64,000 nucleotides of DNA from Papio anubis (GCF_008728515.1 NC_044988.1:34265159-34329158), one strand, 5' to 3'. Shown: positions 1 to 13,794, numbered from the stretch's first letter. Numbers and translations: made by a program. Notes: generated from the sequence alone by a model not told the origin.

Positions 1-1400
1 ACATCACAGGACTCTTTGCAGACATTCCCCAGTACCAGCCCAGAGCCCAGTAGCTCCACTGGGTGGCTATAGACCCAGAAGAACAAAAACAATCACCACA
101 GTTCAGCTTTCAAGAAACCCCATTCCTAGGTGAAGGAGTAGAACACCACATCAACGGAGCAGAATGTCGGATAAAAGAATCTGAACAGCAGCCCTCAAAT
201 CTCAGATCTTCCCTCTGAAATAATCTGTTCAAATGAAAAGGAACCAGATAAACATTTCTGGTAATATGGGAAAACAAGGTTCTTTAAAACCCCCAAAGGA
301 TCATCCCAGCTCACCAGCAATGGAACCAACCCAAGACAAAATCTCTGACTTGCCAGAAAAAGAATTCAGAAGGTCAAGCATTAAGCTAATCAGGAAGCCA
401 CCAGAGAAAGGTGAAGCCCAACTTAAAGAAGTCAAAAACTTAATACACGATATGAAAGGAAATTTCTTCAGCAAAATAGAGGGTATAAATAATAAATAAT
501 CACAACTTCTGGAAATAAAAGACACACTTAAAGAAATGAAAAATGCACTGGAAAGTCTCAGCAACAGAACCAAATGAGCAGAAGAAAGAACCTCAGAGCC
601 TGAAGACAAGGCTTTTGAATCTGTCAAAGACAAAGAAAACAGAATTTTAAAAATGAATAAAGTCTTCAAGAAGTTTGGGAGTATGTTAAACATCCAAACT
701 TAAGAATAATTGGTGTTTCCAAGGAAGAAGAAAAATCTAAAAGTTTGGGAAACATATTTGAGGGAATAACCAAGGAAAACTTTCCTGGCCTCGCTAGAGA
801 TTTAGACATCCAAATACAAGAAGCTCGAAGAACAAATACGTAGAAATTAAACAACATGCTCCTGAAGAAAAATGGACCAAAGGAGAAATTAAAAGAAAAA
901 TTTTAAAATATCCTGAAACACATGATTATGGAGTACAACCTAACAAACTTAAGGAATGCAGCTAAAGCAATCTTAAGAGGGAAGTTTATAGCAATAAACA
1001 CCATAAGAAGAATATAGATCACAAATAAGCAACCTAGTCTTTACATTTCAAGTAACCAGAACTCAAGAATATGAGGAAAATTGAAAAATTCACAAAAATG
1101 TGGAAATTAAACAACATCTTCCCAAACAACCATTAGGTCATGCGAGAAATCAAAAGAGAAGTAGAAAGTTAACTTGTGACAATTAAAAATAGAAACACAA
1201 CATACCAAAACTTATGGGATGTAGCAAACACATCTCTAAAGAAAAGTTTATGGCATAGGCCTATGTCAAAAAAGAATGATACTAAAAAACAATGAAACTT
1301 TACTTCTAAAGAAACTAGAAAAAGAAGAACATAGTGAGCAGAAAGAAAAAGTATGAAAGATTACAACAGAAATAAATAAAATAAAGCTAGGACAATAGAA
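1..1400 (+). mobile_element. old L1 remnant, ORF1 joined to ORF2 piece
   Basis: The first 840 bases read as a decayed L1 ORF1. An open stretch at 233-499 begins MKRNQINISGNMGKQGSLKP and carries the EKEFRRSSIKLIRKPPEKGE-type block typical of primate L1 ORF1p; stops and shifts follow. Near 838 the homology jumps to the ORF2 endonuclease-RT linker (the phrases for a C-terminal 'aaatcaaaagagaa' block near 1150 and 'gcaataaacacc' near 993), so an internal part is missing. The element is non-functional. The window edge hides its 5' end, and it stops at about 1400 where an inverted L1 begins. Confidence 0.8.
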
Positions 1401-1404
1401 AAGA

Positions 1405-3156
1405 TCAATAAAATTTAGATTTTTTGTGGTATAAATTTAAGGGATATATATGCAGTTTTGTTACATGGATATATTGCATACTGGTGAAGTCAGGGTTTTT
1501 AGTGTAACCATCACCTGAATAGTATGCATTATATCCATCAAGTAATTTCTCATCCTTCACCCCATCCCTCTCCAGCCTCCTACCCTTTTGTCTCCAGTGT
1601 CTATTATTCCATACTCTACGTCCATGTGTACCCATTGTTTAGCTCCCACTTATAAATGGTAACATGCAGTATTTGACTTTCATTTTCTTAGTTGTTTCAC
1701 TTAAGATAATGGCCTTCATTTCCATCCATGTTGCTGCAAAAGGCATGATGTCAATCTTTTTATGGCTGAATAGTATTCCATTGTGTGTATATACCACATT
1801 TTCTTTATCCAATCATTTGCTGACAGACACCAAGATAGATTCCATATTTTTGCTATTGTAAGTAGTGCTACAATAAACATACAAGTGCAGGTATTTTTTG
1901 ATATAGTAATCTATTTTCCTTTGGGTAGATATGCAATAGAGGGATTGCTGGATTGAATGGTAGTTCTATTTTCTGTTTTTTGAGAAATCTCCATACTGTT
2001 TTCCACAGAAGTTGTGTTAATTTACAATCCTACCAAAAGTGTATTAGCATTCTCTTTCCTCCACATACTTATAAATATGTTATTTTTTAAAAATTAACAA
2101 TAGCCATTCTGACTTGTAAGACGATATCTCATTGTAGTTTTAAATGCATTTCTCAGGTGATTAGTGATGTTGAGCATTTTTTCATATGCTTGTTAGTCAT
2201 TTATATGTCTTCTTTAGAAAAATATCCATTTCCTTCGCTCACTTTTTAATGAGATTATTTGTTTTTGTTGTTGTTGTTGTTGTTGTTGAGTTATTTGAAT
2301 TTCTTACAAGTTATGGGTATTAGTCTCCTGATGGTTGCATGGTTTCCAAGTATTTTCTCCCATTATGAAGTTGTATGTTCACTTTGTTGATTATTTTCTA
2401 TGCAGATGTTTTTTATTTTAGTTAAGTGTTATTTATTTTTGCTTTTGTTGCCTGTGCTTTTGAAGTTGTAGTCATGAATTCTTTGCCAAGACCAATATAC
2501 AGTGGAGTTTTCCCTAGATTTTCATCTAGTATTTTTATAGTTTCAGGCCTTACATTTATGTCTTTATTCCATCTTGAGAGTTTATTTTTATATGTAGTAA
2601 GAGATATGGTTCCAGTTTCTTTCTTTTGTATGTAGTAATCCAGTTCTCCCAGCACCATTTATTGAATAGATTGTCCTTTACCCAGTGTGTTTTTGTCACC
2701 TGTGTCAAAGCTCAGTTGACTATACATGTGTGTCTTTGTTTCAGGGTTTTCTGTTCTCTTCCTTTGGTCAATGTGTTTATTTTTATACCAGTACTATGCT
2801 GTTTTGGTTACTACAGCCTTGTAGTATAATTTGAAATCAGGGAATGTGATACCTCTAGCTTTGTTCTTTTTGCTTAGGATTGCTTTGGCTATTTGAATTC
2901 TTTTTTACTTCCCTATGAATTTTAGCATTGTTTTTTCTAAGTCTGTGAAAAATATCATGTGTATCTTGATAGAGATTGCATTGAATCTGTAGATTTCTTT
3001 GGGCAGTATGATCATTTTAGTGATATTAATTCTTCTGATTTGTGTCCTCTACAATTTCTTTCATCAGCATTTCGTAGTTTTCCTTGTAAGATTTTTACAG
3101 AAGAATCTTTAGAGGCTTCTAGGTATAAAATCATATCAGTGAACTGAGATAATTTG
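1405..3156 (-). mobile_element. older L1, 3' part, antisense
   Basis: Reads on the minus strand as an L1 3' UTR followed by the C-terminal half of ORF2. A 78-codon frame at 2422-2658 (minus) contains the ORF2 C-terminal block 'KILDENLGKTPLYIGLGKEF'. A (TTG)n run lies at 2262-2288. The ORF2 homology halts at about 3156 in a 'gataatttgacttt' context and appears to resume at 5179, because a younger L1 is inserted in between. Divergence suggests an L1MA/L1PB-age element. Confidence 0.8.
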
Positions 3157-3161
3157 ACTTT

Positions 3162-5164
3162 CTTTTTTCTTTTTTTTAATTGTACTTTAAGTTCTAGGGT
3201 ACATGTGCACAATGTGCAGGTTTGTTACATAGGTACACATGTGCCATGTTGGTTTGCTGCACCCATTAACTCGTCATTTACATTAGGTATTTCTCCTAAT
3301 GCTATCCCTCCCGCTGCCCCTCACCCCACGACAGGTCCTGGGGTGTGATGCTCCCTGCCCTGTGTCCATGTGTTCTCATTGTTCAATTCCCACCTATGAG
3401 TGAGAATATGAGGTGTTTGGTTTTCTGTCCTTGTGATAGATTGCTGAGAACGATGGTTTCCAGCTGCATCCACGTCCCTACAAAGGACATGAACTTATCC
3501 TATTTATGGCTGCATAGTATTCCATGGGGTATATGTGCCACATTTTCTTAATCCAGTCTATCATTAATGAACATTTGGATTGGTTCCAAGACTTTGCTAT
3601 TGTGAACAGTGCCGCAATAAACATACATGTGCATGTGTCTTTATAGCAGCATGACTTATAATCCTTTGGGTATATCCCCAGTAATGGGATGGCTAGGTGA
3701 AATGGTGTTTCTAGTTCTAGATCCTTGAGAAATCACCACACTGTTCTCACAATGGATGAACTAGTTTACACTCCCACCAACAGTGTAAAAACATTCCTAT
3801 TTCTCTACATCCTCTCCAGCATCCATTGTTTCCTGCCTTTTTAATGATTGCCACCCTAACTGGTGTGAGATGATATCTCATTGTGGTTTTGATTTGCATT
3901 TCTCTGATGAGCAGTGATGATTAGCATTTTTTCACATGTCTGTTGGCTGCATAAATGTCTTATTTTGAGAAGTGTCTGTTCATATCCTTTGCCCACTTTT
4001 TGATGATGTTGTTTGGTTTTTTTTCTTGTAAATTTGTTTAAGTTCTTTGTAGATTCTGGATATTAGCCCTTTGTCTGATGGGTAGATTGCAAAAATTTTC
4101 TCCCATTCTGTAGGTTGCCTGTTCACTTTGATGGTAGTTTTTTTGCTGTGCAGAAGCTCTTTAGTTTAATTAGATTCCATTTTTCTATTTTGGATTTTGT
4201 TGCCATTGCTTTTGGTGTTTTAGTCATGAAGTCCTTGCCCATGTCTATGTCCTGAATGGTATTGCCTAGGTTTTCTTCTAGGGTTTTTATGGTTTTAGGT
4301 CTAACATTTAAGTCTTTAATGCATCTTGAATTAATTTTTGTATAAGGTGTAAGGAAGGGATCCAGTTTCAGGTTTCTACATATGGCTAGCCAGTTTTCCC
4401 AGCACCATTTATTAAATAGAGAATCCCTTCCCTATTTCTTGTTTTTGTCAGGTTTGTCAAAGATCAGATGGTTGTAGATGTGAGGTGTTATTTCTGAGGG
4501 CTCTGCTCTGTTCCATTGGTCTATATATCTGTTTTGGTAGCAGTACCATGCTGTTTTGGTTACTGCAGCCTTGTAGTATAGCTTGAAGTCAGGTAGCGTG
4601 ATGTCTCCAGCTTTGTTCTTTTGGCTTAGGATTGTCTTGGCAATGCGGGCTCTTTTTTGGCTCCATGTGAACTCTAAAGTAGTTTTTCCCAATTCTGTGA
4701 AGAAAGTCATTGGTAGCTTGATGGGGGTGGCATTGAATCTATAAATTACGTTGGGCAGTATGGCCATTTTCACAATATTGGTTCTTCCCATCCATGAGCA
4801 TGGAATGTTATTCCATTTGTTTGTGTCCTCTTTTATTTCATTGAGCAGTGGTTTGCAGTTCTCCTTGAAGAGGTCCTTCACATCCCTTGTAAATTGGATT
4901 CCTAGGTATTTTATTCTCTTTGTAGCAATTGTGAATGGGAGTTCACTCATGATTTGCTCTCTGTCTGTTATTGGTGTATAGGAATGCTTGTGATTTTTGC
5001 ACATTGATTTTGTATCCTGAGACTTTGCTGAAGTAGCTTATCAGCTTAAGGAGATTTGGGGCTGAGATGATGGGGTTTTCTAAATATACAATCATGTCAT
5101 CTGCAAACAGGGACAATTTGACTTTGTCTTTTCCTAATTGAATACACTTTATTTCTTTCTCTTC
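3162..5164 (-). mobile_element. L1PA-like insertion nested in older L1
   Basis: A 5'-truncated L1 of about 2 kb on the minus strand. It begins with a T-rich (poly-A) stretch at 3162-3178 followed by the primate L1 3' end (gtacatgtgcacaatgtgca region). It contains a 190-codon ORF2 C-terminal frame at 4432-5004 (minus) that includes the 'TIATKRIKYLGIQFTRDVKD' block. Flanking T-rich sequences, 3157-3169 (ACTTTCTTTTTTC) and 5165-5178 (ACTTCCTTTTTTTC), look like a target-site duplication. The old host L1 resumes right after with 'taatttggatgcc', which is colinear with its break at 3156. The ORF2 remnant lacks the endonuclease and RT core, so the copy is dead. Confidence 0.75.
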
Positions 5165-5178
5165 ACTTCCTTTTTTTC

Positions 5179-6665
5179 TAATTTGGATGCCTTTTATTTC
5201 TGTCTCTCACTCAACTGATTGCTCTGGCTATTGCTCCAGTACTGTGCTGAATAGAAGTGGTGAAAGTGGGCATCCTTTTCTTGTTCCAGTTCTCAGGGAG
5301 ATTGCTTTCAATTTTTCCCTGTTCAGTATGATGTTGGTTGTGGGTTTGTCATAAATGGGCTTTGTTAATTTGAGGTATGCTCCTTCTAAGCCTGGTTTAT
5401 TGAGCTTTTATCATAGCTGTGGAATTTTATGGAATACTTTTTCTACATCTCTTGATATAATTTTTTTGTCTTTAAATCTGTTTATGTGATGAATCACATT
5501 TATTAATTTGCCTATGTTGAGCTATCCTTTTATGTCTGGAATAAAACTCACTTAATTATGGTAGATTTATCTTGTTGGTGTGCTATTAGACTTCATTTGC
5601 TAATATTTTGCTGACGACTTCTGCATCTGTGTGAACCACAGATATTGGTCTGTAGTTTCCTTTTTTAATGTGCTTTTGTCTGGCTTTGATAACAGGGTAA
5701 CACTAGCTTTATAGAGTGAGTTAGGAAGGATACCTTCCTGTGCGATTTTTTAAAAACTGTTTCAGGATGATTGGTACCAGTTCTTTTTTGTATGTTTGGT
5801 AGAATTTGGCTGTGAATTCATCTGGTCCTGGGCTTTTTTGTTGCTGAAAGATTATTTTTTTAATTGCTGATCCAATCTCACTACTTGTTTTGTTTTGTTT
5901 TGTTTTGTTTCAGGATTTCTATTTCTCCCTGGTGCAATTTTGGAAGGTAGTATATTTTGAGGAATTGATTCATTTCCTCTAGGTTTTCCAGTTTGTGAGT
6001 ATAAAGATGTTCACAGTAGTCTCTGCTGATGTTTTTAATTTTTCTCTTATCAGTTGTAATGTCTCCTTTTTCATTTCTGGTTGTGTTTTTAGGGTATTTT
6101 CTCTTCTTTTCTTGGTTAATCTAGCCAAGACTAATTTATCTTTCAAATAACAAACTTTTCATTTTGTTGAACATTTGTCCCAATTATATTTAGTTCTGAT
6201 CTTTATTATTTCTTTTCTTCTGCTAGCTTGGGGTTTTTTTCTTTTTTCCTTGTTTTTCTAGTTCCTCGAGGCGTAGTGTTTAGGTCGTTAATTTATTATT
6301 TTTCTACTTTTTAAATGTAAGCATGAAGTGCTGTAAACTTCCCTCTTAACACCACTTTTGCTGTGGCCCAGAGTTTTTTGTATGCTGTATTTCCATTTTC
6401 ATTCATTTCAAAAATTTTGTAAAATTTCAATTTTAATTGCACTATTGACTCAAAGATTATTCAAGAGAGTGTTGATAATTTCCATGTATTTGTGTAATTT
6501 TAAGAATTGTACTCAGTATTGGTTTCTAGTTTTATTCCGTTTCATTCCATTGTGGCCCGAGAAGATACTTGACACTTGATATGATTCAAAATTTTAAAAA
6601 CCTATTGAGTCTTGTTTTGTGACCTAACATATGGTCTGTCTTGGAAAATGTTCTATGTGAATGAA
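5179..6665 (-). mobile_element. older L1 continues (ORF2 middle)
   Basis: Minus-strand L1 ORF2 homology, more diverged than the preceding insertion, runs from the point where the 1405-3156 copy was cut. It contains a (TTTTG)n stretch near 5887-5912. It fades around 6665 at the 'tatggtctgtcttggaaaatg' region. The next part of the same L1 seems to reappear at 12104, across an inserted ERV, with about 300 bp missing. Confidence 0.7.
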
Positions 6666-9600
6666 CTAGATAAACTTAACTGCCTAATTAAGCAGTCTTT
6701 TCGTTAATCCATTACAGGTGAATTTCTATAATATCCAGTATTTTTGCCATAGGCCCTAAGTGCAGCAGCTTCACATATACTTTTCTGCTTAGCCATTTCT
6801 ATTTTTTAGCATAACTTTCACAAGAGAATTTAAAGTCTGCTGTGTAACTATAGCCTTTACAGTAGAATCTGTTATAGAACCTATTATGAGGGATACATCT
6901 CTAATCATTGCCTCTTTTATTACAAACCATGGAAAAGACCTAACAAATGATGCCCTTCTGTTATAGAAGAGTGAAGGCCTCCTGGCAATGTTCTCTTTAA
7001 CTCATGATGTGGGTTAAGAAAAGCGAATCAGTGTTCTGTTTCTGACTGATTATAAGGCAACATATGTACCATTACACTTTCTCACCTATATTGGGCCTTC
7101 ATATTTTACCTATACATGGTTATCCATGTATAAGGCTGCCTGAAAAATCCTTCACAAATGAAAGTATACCATGTAAGTGTACACAACAGATCCCCTTTTC
7201 ATTTCTATTGTTCATAGAGGCATAAAGAAGAAAAATATTCAAAGACATGAGTCTCCTGATAGTAGAAGTCTTGATCTGTGATCTTGGGAAAAGCTGTTCA
7301 CATCAAGGATGCCATCTTCTTCTGGGGAGAGACTTCCCTGTTTAGCTTTACCTTAAGTGTTCCAATGAGTGTATAGTTCCAAAAGTGTGGAGGAACCCTT
7401 CTCAATTGTGAGATTATGAACCCAAAGTTCAAGGTTCCAAAATTTTGCTGTAGTGTGGATGGCAAGGACAATCTTTCTCTGATGTTCTCAGAAGATCCAG
7501 TCTCTGGGTTCTAGATTGTGAAGAGGTTGATTGTCCTCAGAGAACCATAAAAAGCTTTCTTTACAGGGTGAAAATACACTGTGTCATATGTCATAATAAC
7601 TTAGTGTTATAACATCAGCCCTCTTGCATGGGAGAGCAATTATACATTCAGAAAACTTGCATTGAAAATAACAATTGAGTGAAATCCCTTTATAAAATGT
7701 GTAAGTGGCCCATCAGGTGACCAAATGTACCCAAAGCTTTGATTGTTTTCCCAGGAATATGGGATCAAACATTGGTTATAAACTATTTTAGCAATGTATA
7801 AGTCACCACACCAATATATTCAATTTGGATCATTTTATCTTTTCCATGATGAGTCATGGAATACAGAACTATTAATAACAAAAGCTTTAAGGACTCATGA
7901 AGTACAAGGTGGCTATCCTGGTTCTCCATGAGACCATACTTAATTAATATTAGACTTATATCCTCTTGAATACCAGCTGTTTCTTTAAATTAGGTGCATA
8001 GCATTGATAACAGATGGGTTAGCATAGGTAATTTAACTTAGACCATGGAGTTCATTCAAATTGTATATCTAAACAATTTCAGTATCAGCTGATTTAGCAT
8101 GAAAATATGGCAACGTATTTTCTAGGTATTTAATTAATTTTTGTTCCTACTTGGGTTAGCAGTTTTATAACACAGTCATTCTTTTCATTAAAATTCCAGG
8201 AATTCCTACCCAGTTCAAATGATATCATTCTAAAGTTATTAGAAATCTGTATTCAACAGTGCTTTTTAGTGTACTTTCCATCCTTTCATGAACCTCCTAA
8301 AAGACACCATATTCTAGGATTTTGCATGCTTGTGAAGTTTTTAGAAACTGCATCAGCAATAAGCAAATAACAGTAGAAATGACTTTAAGTAGTTATAGTT
8401 AAAAACACAAGGAAATTTGGTTATTTCTGTGGTCTACAGTAACTCAATAACTGTAATTATGATTGATAGCATATACTCAGACATATTAGAATTTTAGAAA
8501 TCCCATACAATTTTGGAACATACATTAATATCATTCGCTAAAATATAACAGGAAGAAGATTAAAATATTTTTGACAATGCTTCCCATGTAACTAAACATA
8601 TCAAATAATTCTGTTTACGTCTCTTTTGGTTGCTTTAGGGGGCCTCTGTAGCATGTCCAAGTTAGAGGTCAGAAAAGATAATTTTGAAGCTGAAATTTGA
8701 TTCTGGAAAGCCTACCAAATAGGTTAAGGGTTTAAAACACTTGACATTATGAAACAGAATTCCAAGTTACCATAGTCATTCATTTAGCAAAAATGATTAC
8801 TCAAAAATTTTCTAAATGGCAAAAACCTTTACTCATTGATAGAGAGAAGACTTAGATTTCCAAACAATCTGTCTCTTGTCTTTCCCTTCTTTTTTATGGC
8901 AGTTTATTCAAAAGGCAAGCAAAAATATTTCATTATCTTTTAATATTACATAAATATCTTGCTCAAGAGGAAAAGCCAAATTTCACCCTTGTATTAGCAC
9001 ACTATTAATTCAATCCCAATTTTTAATAAAACCTTATGGACAAATCTTTCCAATCTTAATCAGTTTGACCATAAGGTGAGATTCTCATAAACCTTTTATA
9101 ACCCTTTACAAATCTTTGTTAAAGAGCAGATCAGTGCTTTAAGAAACTGGTTTGTGCTTTTATTTCAATGTTCACCTTACAGAAAACCCAGAAAAATACC
9201 CCTTTAAATTTGTCAATATGTTCACACACATAATTATTTTTTTAAAGATTAGTTTTTCATAGACCTTCCACAGCTTACTTAAACCTTCAGCTTTACCCTA
9301 ACTTAAAACAATCCTTTAACTTTCTAAACTTAGGCAAGAAATCCACATTCCCATGCATTTTTATAATCTTTTACCAAAAACACATTTCACTTTCTTTACA
9401 CACTTTGCATGTAAAACTGTTTCTATTTCCCAAAGATTACTTTAGTCACATGAACTAAAAGGCATTACACTTTTAACTTTTCTGACAAAATAGTTGATTT
9501 AAGCTCTTATCATTATTAAACCAATTAATAAAATCTCTTTTGTATATAAATATTACACACACAACACATGTATAACTACACAGACAGAGAGAAGATCCAG

Positions 9601-11678
9601 TAGTTATCAGATTTTTCATTTGCCAGTTTTTAAGTTCTTTTACATTGGATTACTGGGTTTAGTCTAGAGTCCTTGAAAGAACAGGGCCAGGAAAGCATGT
9701 ATTTTCTAGGACCTAATAGAATAAGCAGGCACAGCTGGAAGGTAAAACAGATCCCCAAAATTACGGGTCCTATTTTTATACTAGATGTTGGATCTCCACA
9801 ACCCCCCCCCCAAAAAAAAACAGAGCCTTAGATTTTGAGAGGATCTATCCATTTCAAATTCCTGGGGTTCCATGAGGAAAATAGGATTTTTTTCCAAAAA
9901 GGGGTCTCTGGCACCTCCTCTTTTCCCCAAGGAGTTCTAGGCTGCTAGAACTTGAATATTCACTTTTAATTAAGCTGACTTTTAGCTATAGTGTTCTTTT
10001 TAAAAAGTCCTTTTAAATCTCTTGTTATCCAACCTTGGCTAGGCCAAATGGCCAATATTTGCTCAGAGAAAGAAAAATTTAAGATGGCTCATGGAGGGGA
10101 GGAGAATCAACAAATGGTGTAAAGGTCACACAGATATCAAATCAGAAAGTACTCATGCCCTAATCTGGGACTTGAACCCTGAACCCAGGAAGCCATTGTG
10201 AAAAGAGAAAGCATGGCCAGATGGTTACAAGGTTGAACTCCCGAGGACATGACTGACCAGTTTGCTGGGCTGTCTTGAAGAGCAGGCTTATGGGGTCCTA
10301 GGCATGCATGTTACCCCCTGGTACCCCTCTTTATGACAGAACAATACAGAAAGACATACAAGGCACACCAGATTCACTACAGCTTAAGAGCAGTCTCAGA
10401 ATTTTTTTTGTATTAATCAAAACTTTAGAGGAGATAAACAGTGACTTTTACCATTCAATTACTCAGTTTGCACAGAGAGAGACAGAGGCCAGAGTCTGAC
10501 TGATAAGAAATTCTTATCCTTTTGCTGGAATGCCAGGCTTCTGGCTTCCCATTCCCTGAGTGGCCCTTGTGACCCTGCTTGCCACACTATAGCGCTGGGG
10601 GCCAAGCTGAGTCATAAAAAAAATCATCTTTTTTGTTTTATTTTGTGGAACCACTGGCAAAGCCCTGTCAATTTTGCAAGTTTCCACCCAAGGGGTTGCA
10701 AGGGGTAACCCAATTAACATTTTTCATTCTGGCCAGAGCAAAATACACATGACAAAACATAGACCTTAGCCACTCTGCTTAGCACTCAATATTGAAATTG
10801 CAAGGCTCAAACTTGCCCTGGGTTGGGCCCTGTCATCTTTAATCCATTTTTAGCCATAAGGGACTTTACTCAGGGGAGGGCCTCTAACCTAATCCCATCC
10901 TTTCCTCTGGTAAAATGTACCTCATTACGTATCCAAAGTCAGCCAATTGGTGCTGCAGTCTATTTCCTTTGGATTAGGGTAGTAATTAAGCTGAAAGATT
11001 AGCAGACTTAATTTTGGGGAGCCCTCATTTTTAAATGCACTTCAATGTGTTGTGTTTTATTTAGAACATTCTGCTGTAAGTAACCTTTAGCAAAGTTTTG
11101 CTATTTCTGTAAGACTTCACTGCTTCTCTGCCAAATGTGTAAGCCGAAGGAACTCAGTTTTTCAGAAATTAAGGATCCCATTTTAATCTAAAATATTGGC
11201 TTTGTTCTCAGGTTTCCTTGATTAACTTAGCCAAAGATTTTTTTCCCTACCTAAGCATGCAAGAAAAATGAAACAAAGAGGATAGAACACAAAAATTCCT
11301 GTGAATTTTTAAAAGCCAAAATTTACACCTCTACTATATGATCATTTGCTACCAGTTTCTTTCTCACAGAGTCAGATGTAAGAGGCCTCTAACTGGATCC
11401 AAGACAATTAATTACCACATCAAATCCATTCCTGGACCCATTCCAGTTTCTGTTGTGACTTCCAAACCCAGTTTGGATCAGAAATTTGCTCAAAGAAACT
11501 CAGAGGGCTCAAAACACAAATCTGTGAAGCTCTGAAATCCTAGAGAGAACTTACTCATGATCGCCAGCTGCTCTGAGATCAACGGACACAAGTGAGTCCT
11601 GAAGGTATCTTGCTTGTTCACTCAGCACTCCTGAGGGTTGTTAGAAGCTCTACTCCGGACCTCACTTCTGACACCATC
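6666..11678 (-). mobile_element. antisense ERV internal region (non-coding)
   Basis: About 5 kb of AT-rich sequence without host-gene features or L1 homology. It leads on its right into a primer-binding site and an LTR, both in minus orientation, so I read it as the internal region of a minus-strand class I ERV. No gag, pol or env frame longer than about 70 codons is open, and I could not align it to a named family. No matching 3' LTR was found at the left edge; the copy is probably truncated there. Unrelated sequence could be mixed in between 6.7 and 9.5 kb. Confidence 0.45.
11660..11676 (-). other. tRNA-Leu-type primer-binding site
   Basis: The minus strand reads TGGTGTCAGAAGTGAGG two bases after the CA that ends the adjoining LTR. 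This closely resembles the complement of the tRNA-Leu 3' end (TGGTGTCAGAAGTGGG as I recall it), the primer type known for ERV-L-like proviruses and some class I groups. Position and sequence agree with its being a decayed PBS. Confidence 0.6.
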
Positions 11679-12103
11679 TGGAAAAAGAAAAACTTCAGCT
11701 GAATTAAATTTAAAGGAGTTTGAGCAATGAATAACTCACAAATTGGGCAGCTCCCAGAATCACAGCAGATTTAAAGAGCCTCCAGCGGTGCCTCATGGTG
11801 AAAAAAATTTATACACAAAATTAGTAAAGTGACGTACAGAAATCAGAAGTGAGGTACAGAAACAGCTGGATGGGTTACAGCTTGGCATTTGCCTTATTTG
11901 AACACAGTTTGAACACTCAGCAGTGTATGACTGGTTGAAGTATGGCTGCTGGGACTGGTCAAGAGTCAGTGATTGTTACAGGCACACACTCCTAAGTTAG
12001 GTTTTCAATCTTGCCTACCTATTAAGTTAGGTAATAACTTACTCAAATATAGAAGTACAGAGTCCTTCTCAGACCATCAAACTAAATATAGTTTGCTTTT
12101 ACA
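11679..12103 (-). mobile_element. ERV 5' LTR, antisense
   Basis: On the minus strand this 425-bp segment starts TGTAAAAGCA, ends TTTTTCCA, and is followed by a 2-base spacer and a PBS. It has the U3/R layout of a class I LTR and resembles the solo LTR at 54689-55120 (shared 'ctgtttctgtac...tcacttc' and '...tttaaatttaattc...' blocks). It is inserted in an antisense old L1 whose homology flanks it on the right. Confidence 0.65.
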
Positions 12104-13760
12104 ATGCTCTGGTGTTGGGTGCATACATATTTAGGATGGTTATATCTTCTTGTTGAATTGACTCCTCTATCAATATATAATTATTTTCTTTGTCTTCTTT
12201 TTTTTTTTTTTTTTACTGTTTTGATATAAAATCTGCTTGATCTAATGTAAATATAACTACTCCTACTTGCTTTTGGTTTCTGTTTGTGTGAAGTATCTTT
12301 TACCATTCCTTTACCTTTGACATGTAAGTGTCTTTACCAGTAAGGTCAGTTTCTTGTAAGGAGAATATAGTTGTTTCATATTTTTAAATCCATTTTACCA
12401 GTCTATATCTTTTATTTACATTAATTTACTTACGAATATTATTTACATTTACTTTATTTACATTCAAGGTTATTATTGGTATTTGAGGTTTTATTCCTTC
12501 ATAATGTCCATTGTTATCTAATTGTTTTGTAGATTTTTTTCCTTTTTGCCTTCGTATCTGTTTGTAATTTAGTAGAGTTCTTTCAAGTTACCATTTGATT
12601 TCTTTCTCTTCCTCCTTTGTGTAATTGTTTTGTAAGACCTATGAGTTTTTACTTTCATGTGTTTTATGATGGTGAATAATGAACTTTCATTTCTATGTTT
12701 AGAACTCCTTTGAGCATTTCTGGTCTGCTGGTGAATTCCATCAGTGTTTGCTTATCTGGGAAGTACTTTATTTCTTCTTCATTTATGAAGCTTATTTTGG
12801 CAGGACATAAAATTCATAACTGACATGTTTTTCTTTAAGCACTATGAAAATCCCGATCTCTTCTGGCTTGTAAGTTTTCTGCTAAGAAGTCCACTGTCAT
12901 TTTGATGGGGTTTTCTTTTTAGGTGACTAGATGCTTTCTCTCACTGATTTTAGAATTTTTTTCTTCATATTGACTTTAGACAGTCTGATGAATATACGTT
13001 ATAACGTCTGTCTCGCAATGTATATTTTTCTGGTGTTCTTTTGGCCTCTTGTACCTGGATGTCTAAATCTTTTGCTAGACTAGGCAAGTTTTTGTCAATT
13101 ATTTTCCAAACAGGTTTTCTAAACATTTTGCTTTATCTTCTCCCTCAGGCATACCAGTGATTGGTAGGTTTGGTCACTTCATGTGGTCTCATTGATTGAT
13201 TTTCTGATTTCTTTTTATTGGTTTTCAGATTTCTTCTGGATCTCATTGAGATTCTTTAAAAATAAGTTTTGCATTATTTACCTGGCATTTTGAATATTCC
13301 ATTTTGGTTAGGATTCATTGCTAGATAATTACTATGTTCCTTTGAGGGTGTCAAGATACTCTGCTTTTTCATATTTTCAGTATTATTATGCTGATTTCTT
13401 CACATCTAGAGAAACAGTCACTTCTTCTTATATGTGAAGTTACTTTCATTAGAGTAGGGCTTTTTTTTCACTTGAGTATGTGACTATGATGTTCGTTAAG
13501 TAGTGCCATTTGGCTTTGCTTCTGGACCTGTCTAGTGGTAAAGACTGTACGATTTACTTGCTTACAGACAGCTTTGATGTGGTGACCTCAAATGCTGGTT
13601 GTAATAGTGATGTACTGAGCAGGTGAGCAGGCTCACAGCCTCCTGGGTAGCCAGGGTAGCATGAGTGATGGTAGTAGCAGAGGTTGCAAGATGCTCGTCT
13701 CCTTCCCAAGCACTATGCATTTGTGTCAGTCTTTCAGGAAATATCCCAAGTGACTGAGCC
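12104..13760 (-). mobile_element. older L1, 5' part (ORF2 start, ORF1, 5' UTR)
   Basis: Minus-strand L1 sequence that moves from the ORF2 5' part through an ORF1 region to a 5' UTR-like end. It starts with 'tggtgttgggtgcatac', which in L1 lies only a few hundred bases upstream of the point where the 5179-6665 piece stops. Together with 1405-3156 it is probably one old L1 cut by the L1PA-like and ERV insertions. No frame is intact. Confidence 0.65.
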
Positions 13761-13794
13761 TAAATTTTAAAAGCGCAAAGTAGCTATTTGCTGA

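Noticed and set aside
301..857. Minus-strand frames of 130 and 63 codons
   Set aside because: Antisense shadows of the decayed L1 ORF1.
2262..2288. Trinucleotide and other short tandem repeats as CRISPR-like arrays
   Set aside because: Simple sequence within L1; no repeat-spacer structure anywhere in the window.
4432..5004. 190-codon minus-strand frame as a host gene
   Set aside because: It is the L1 ORF2 C-terminal region of a truncated element.
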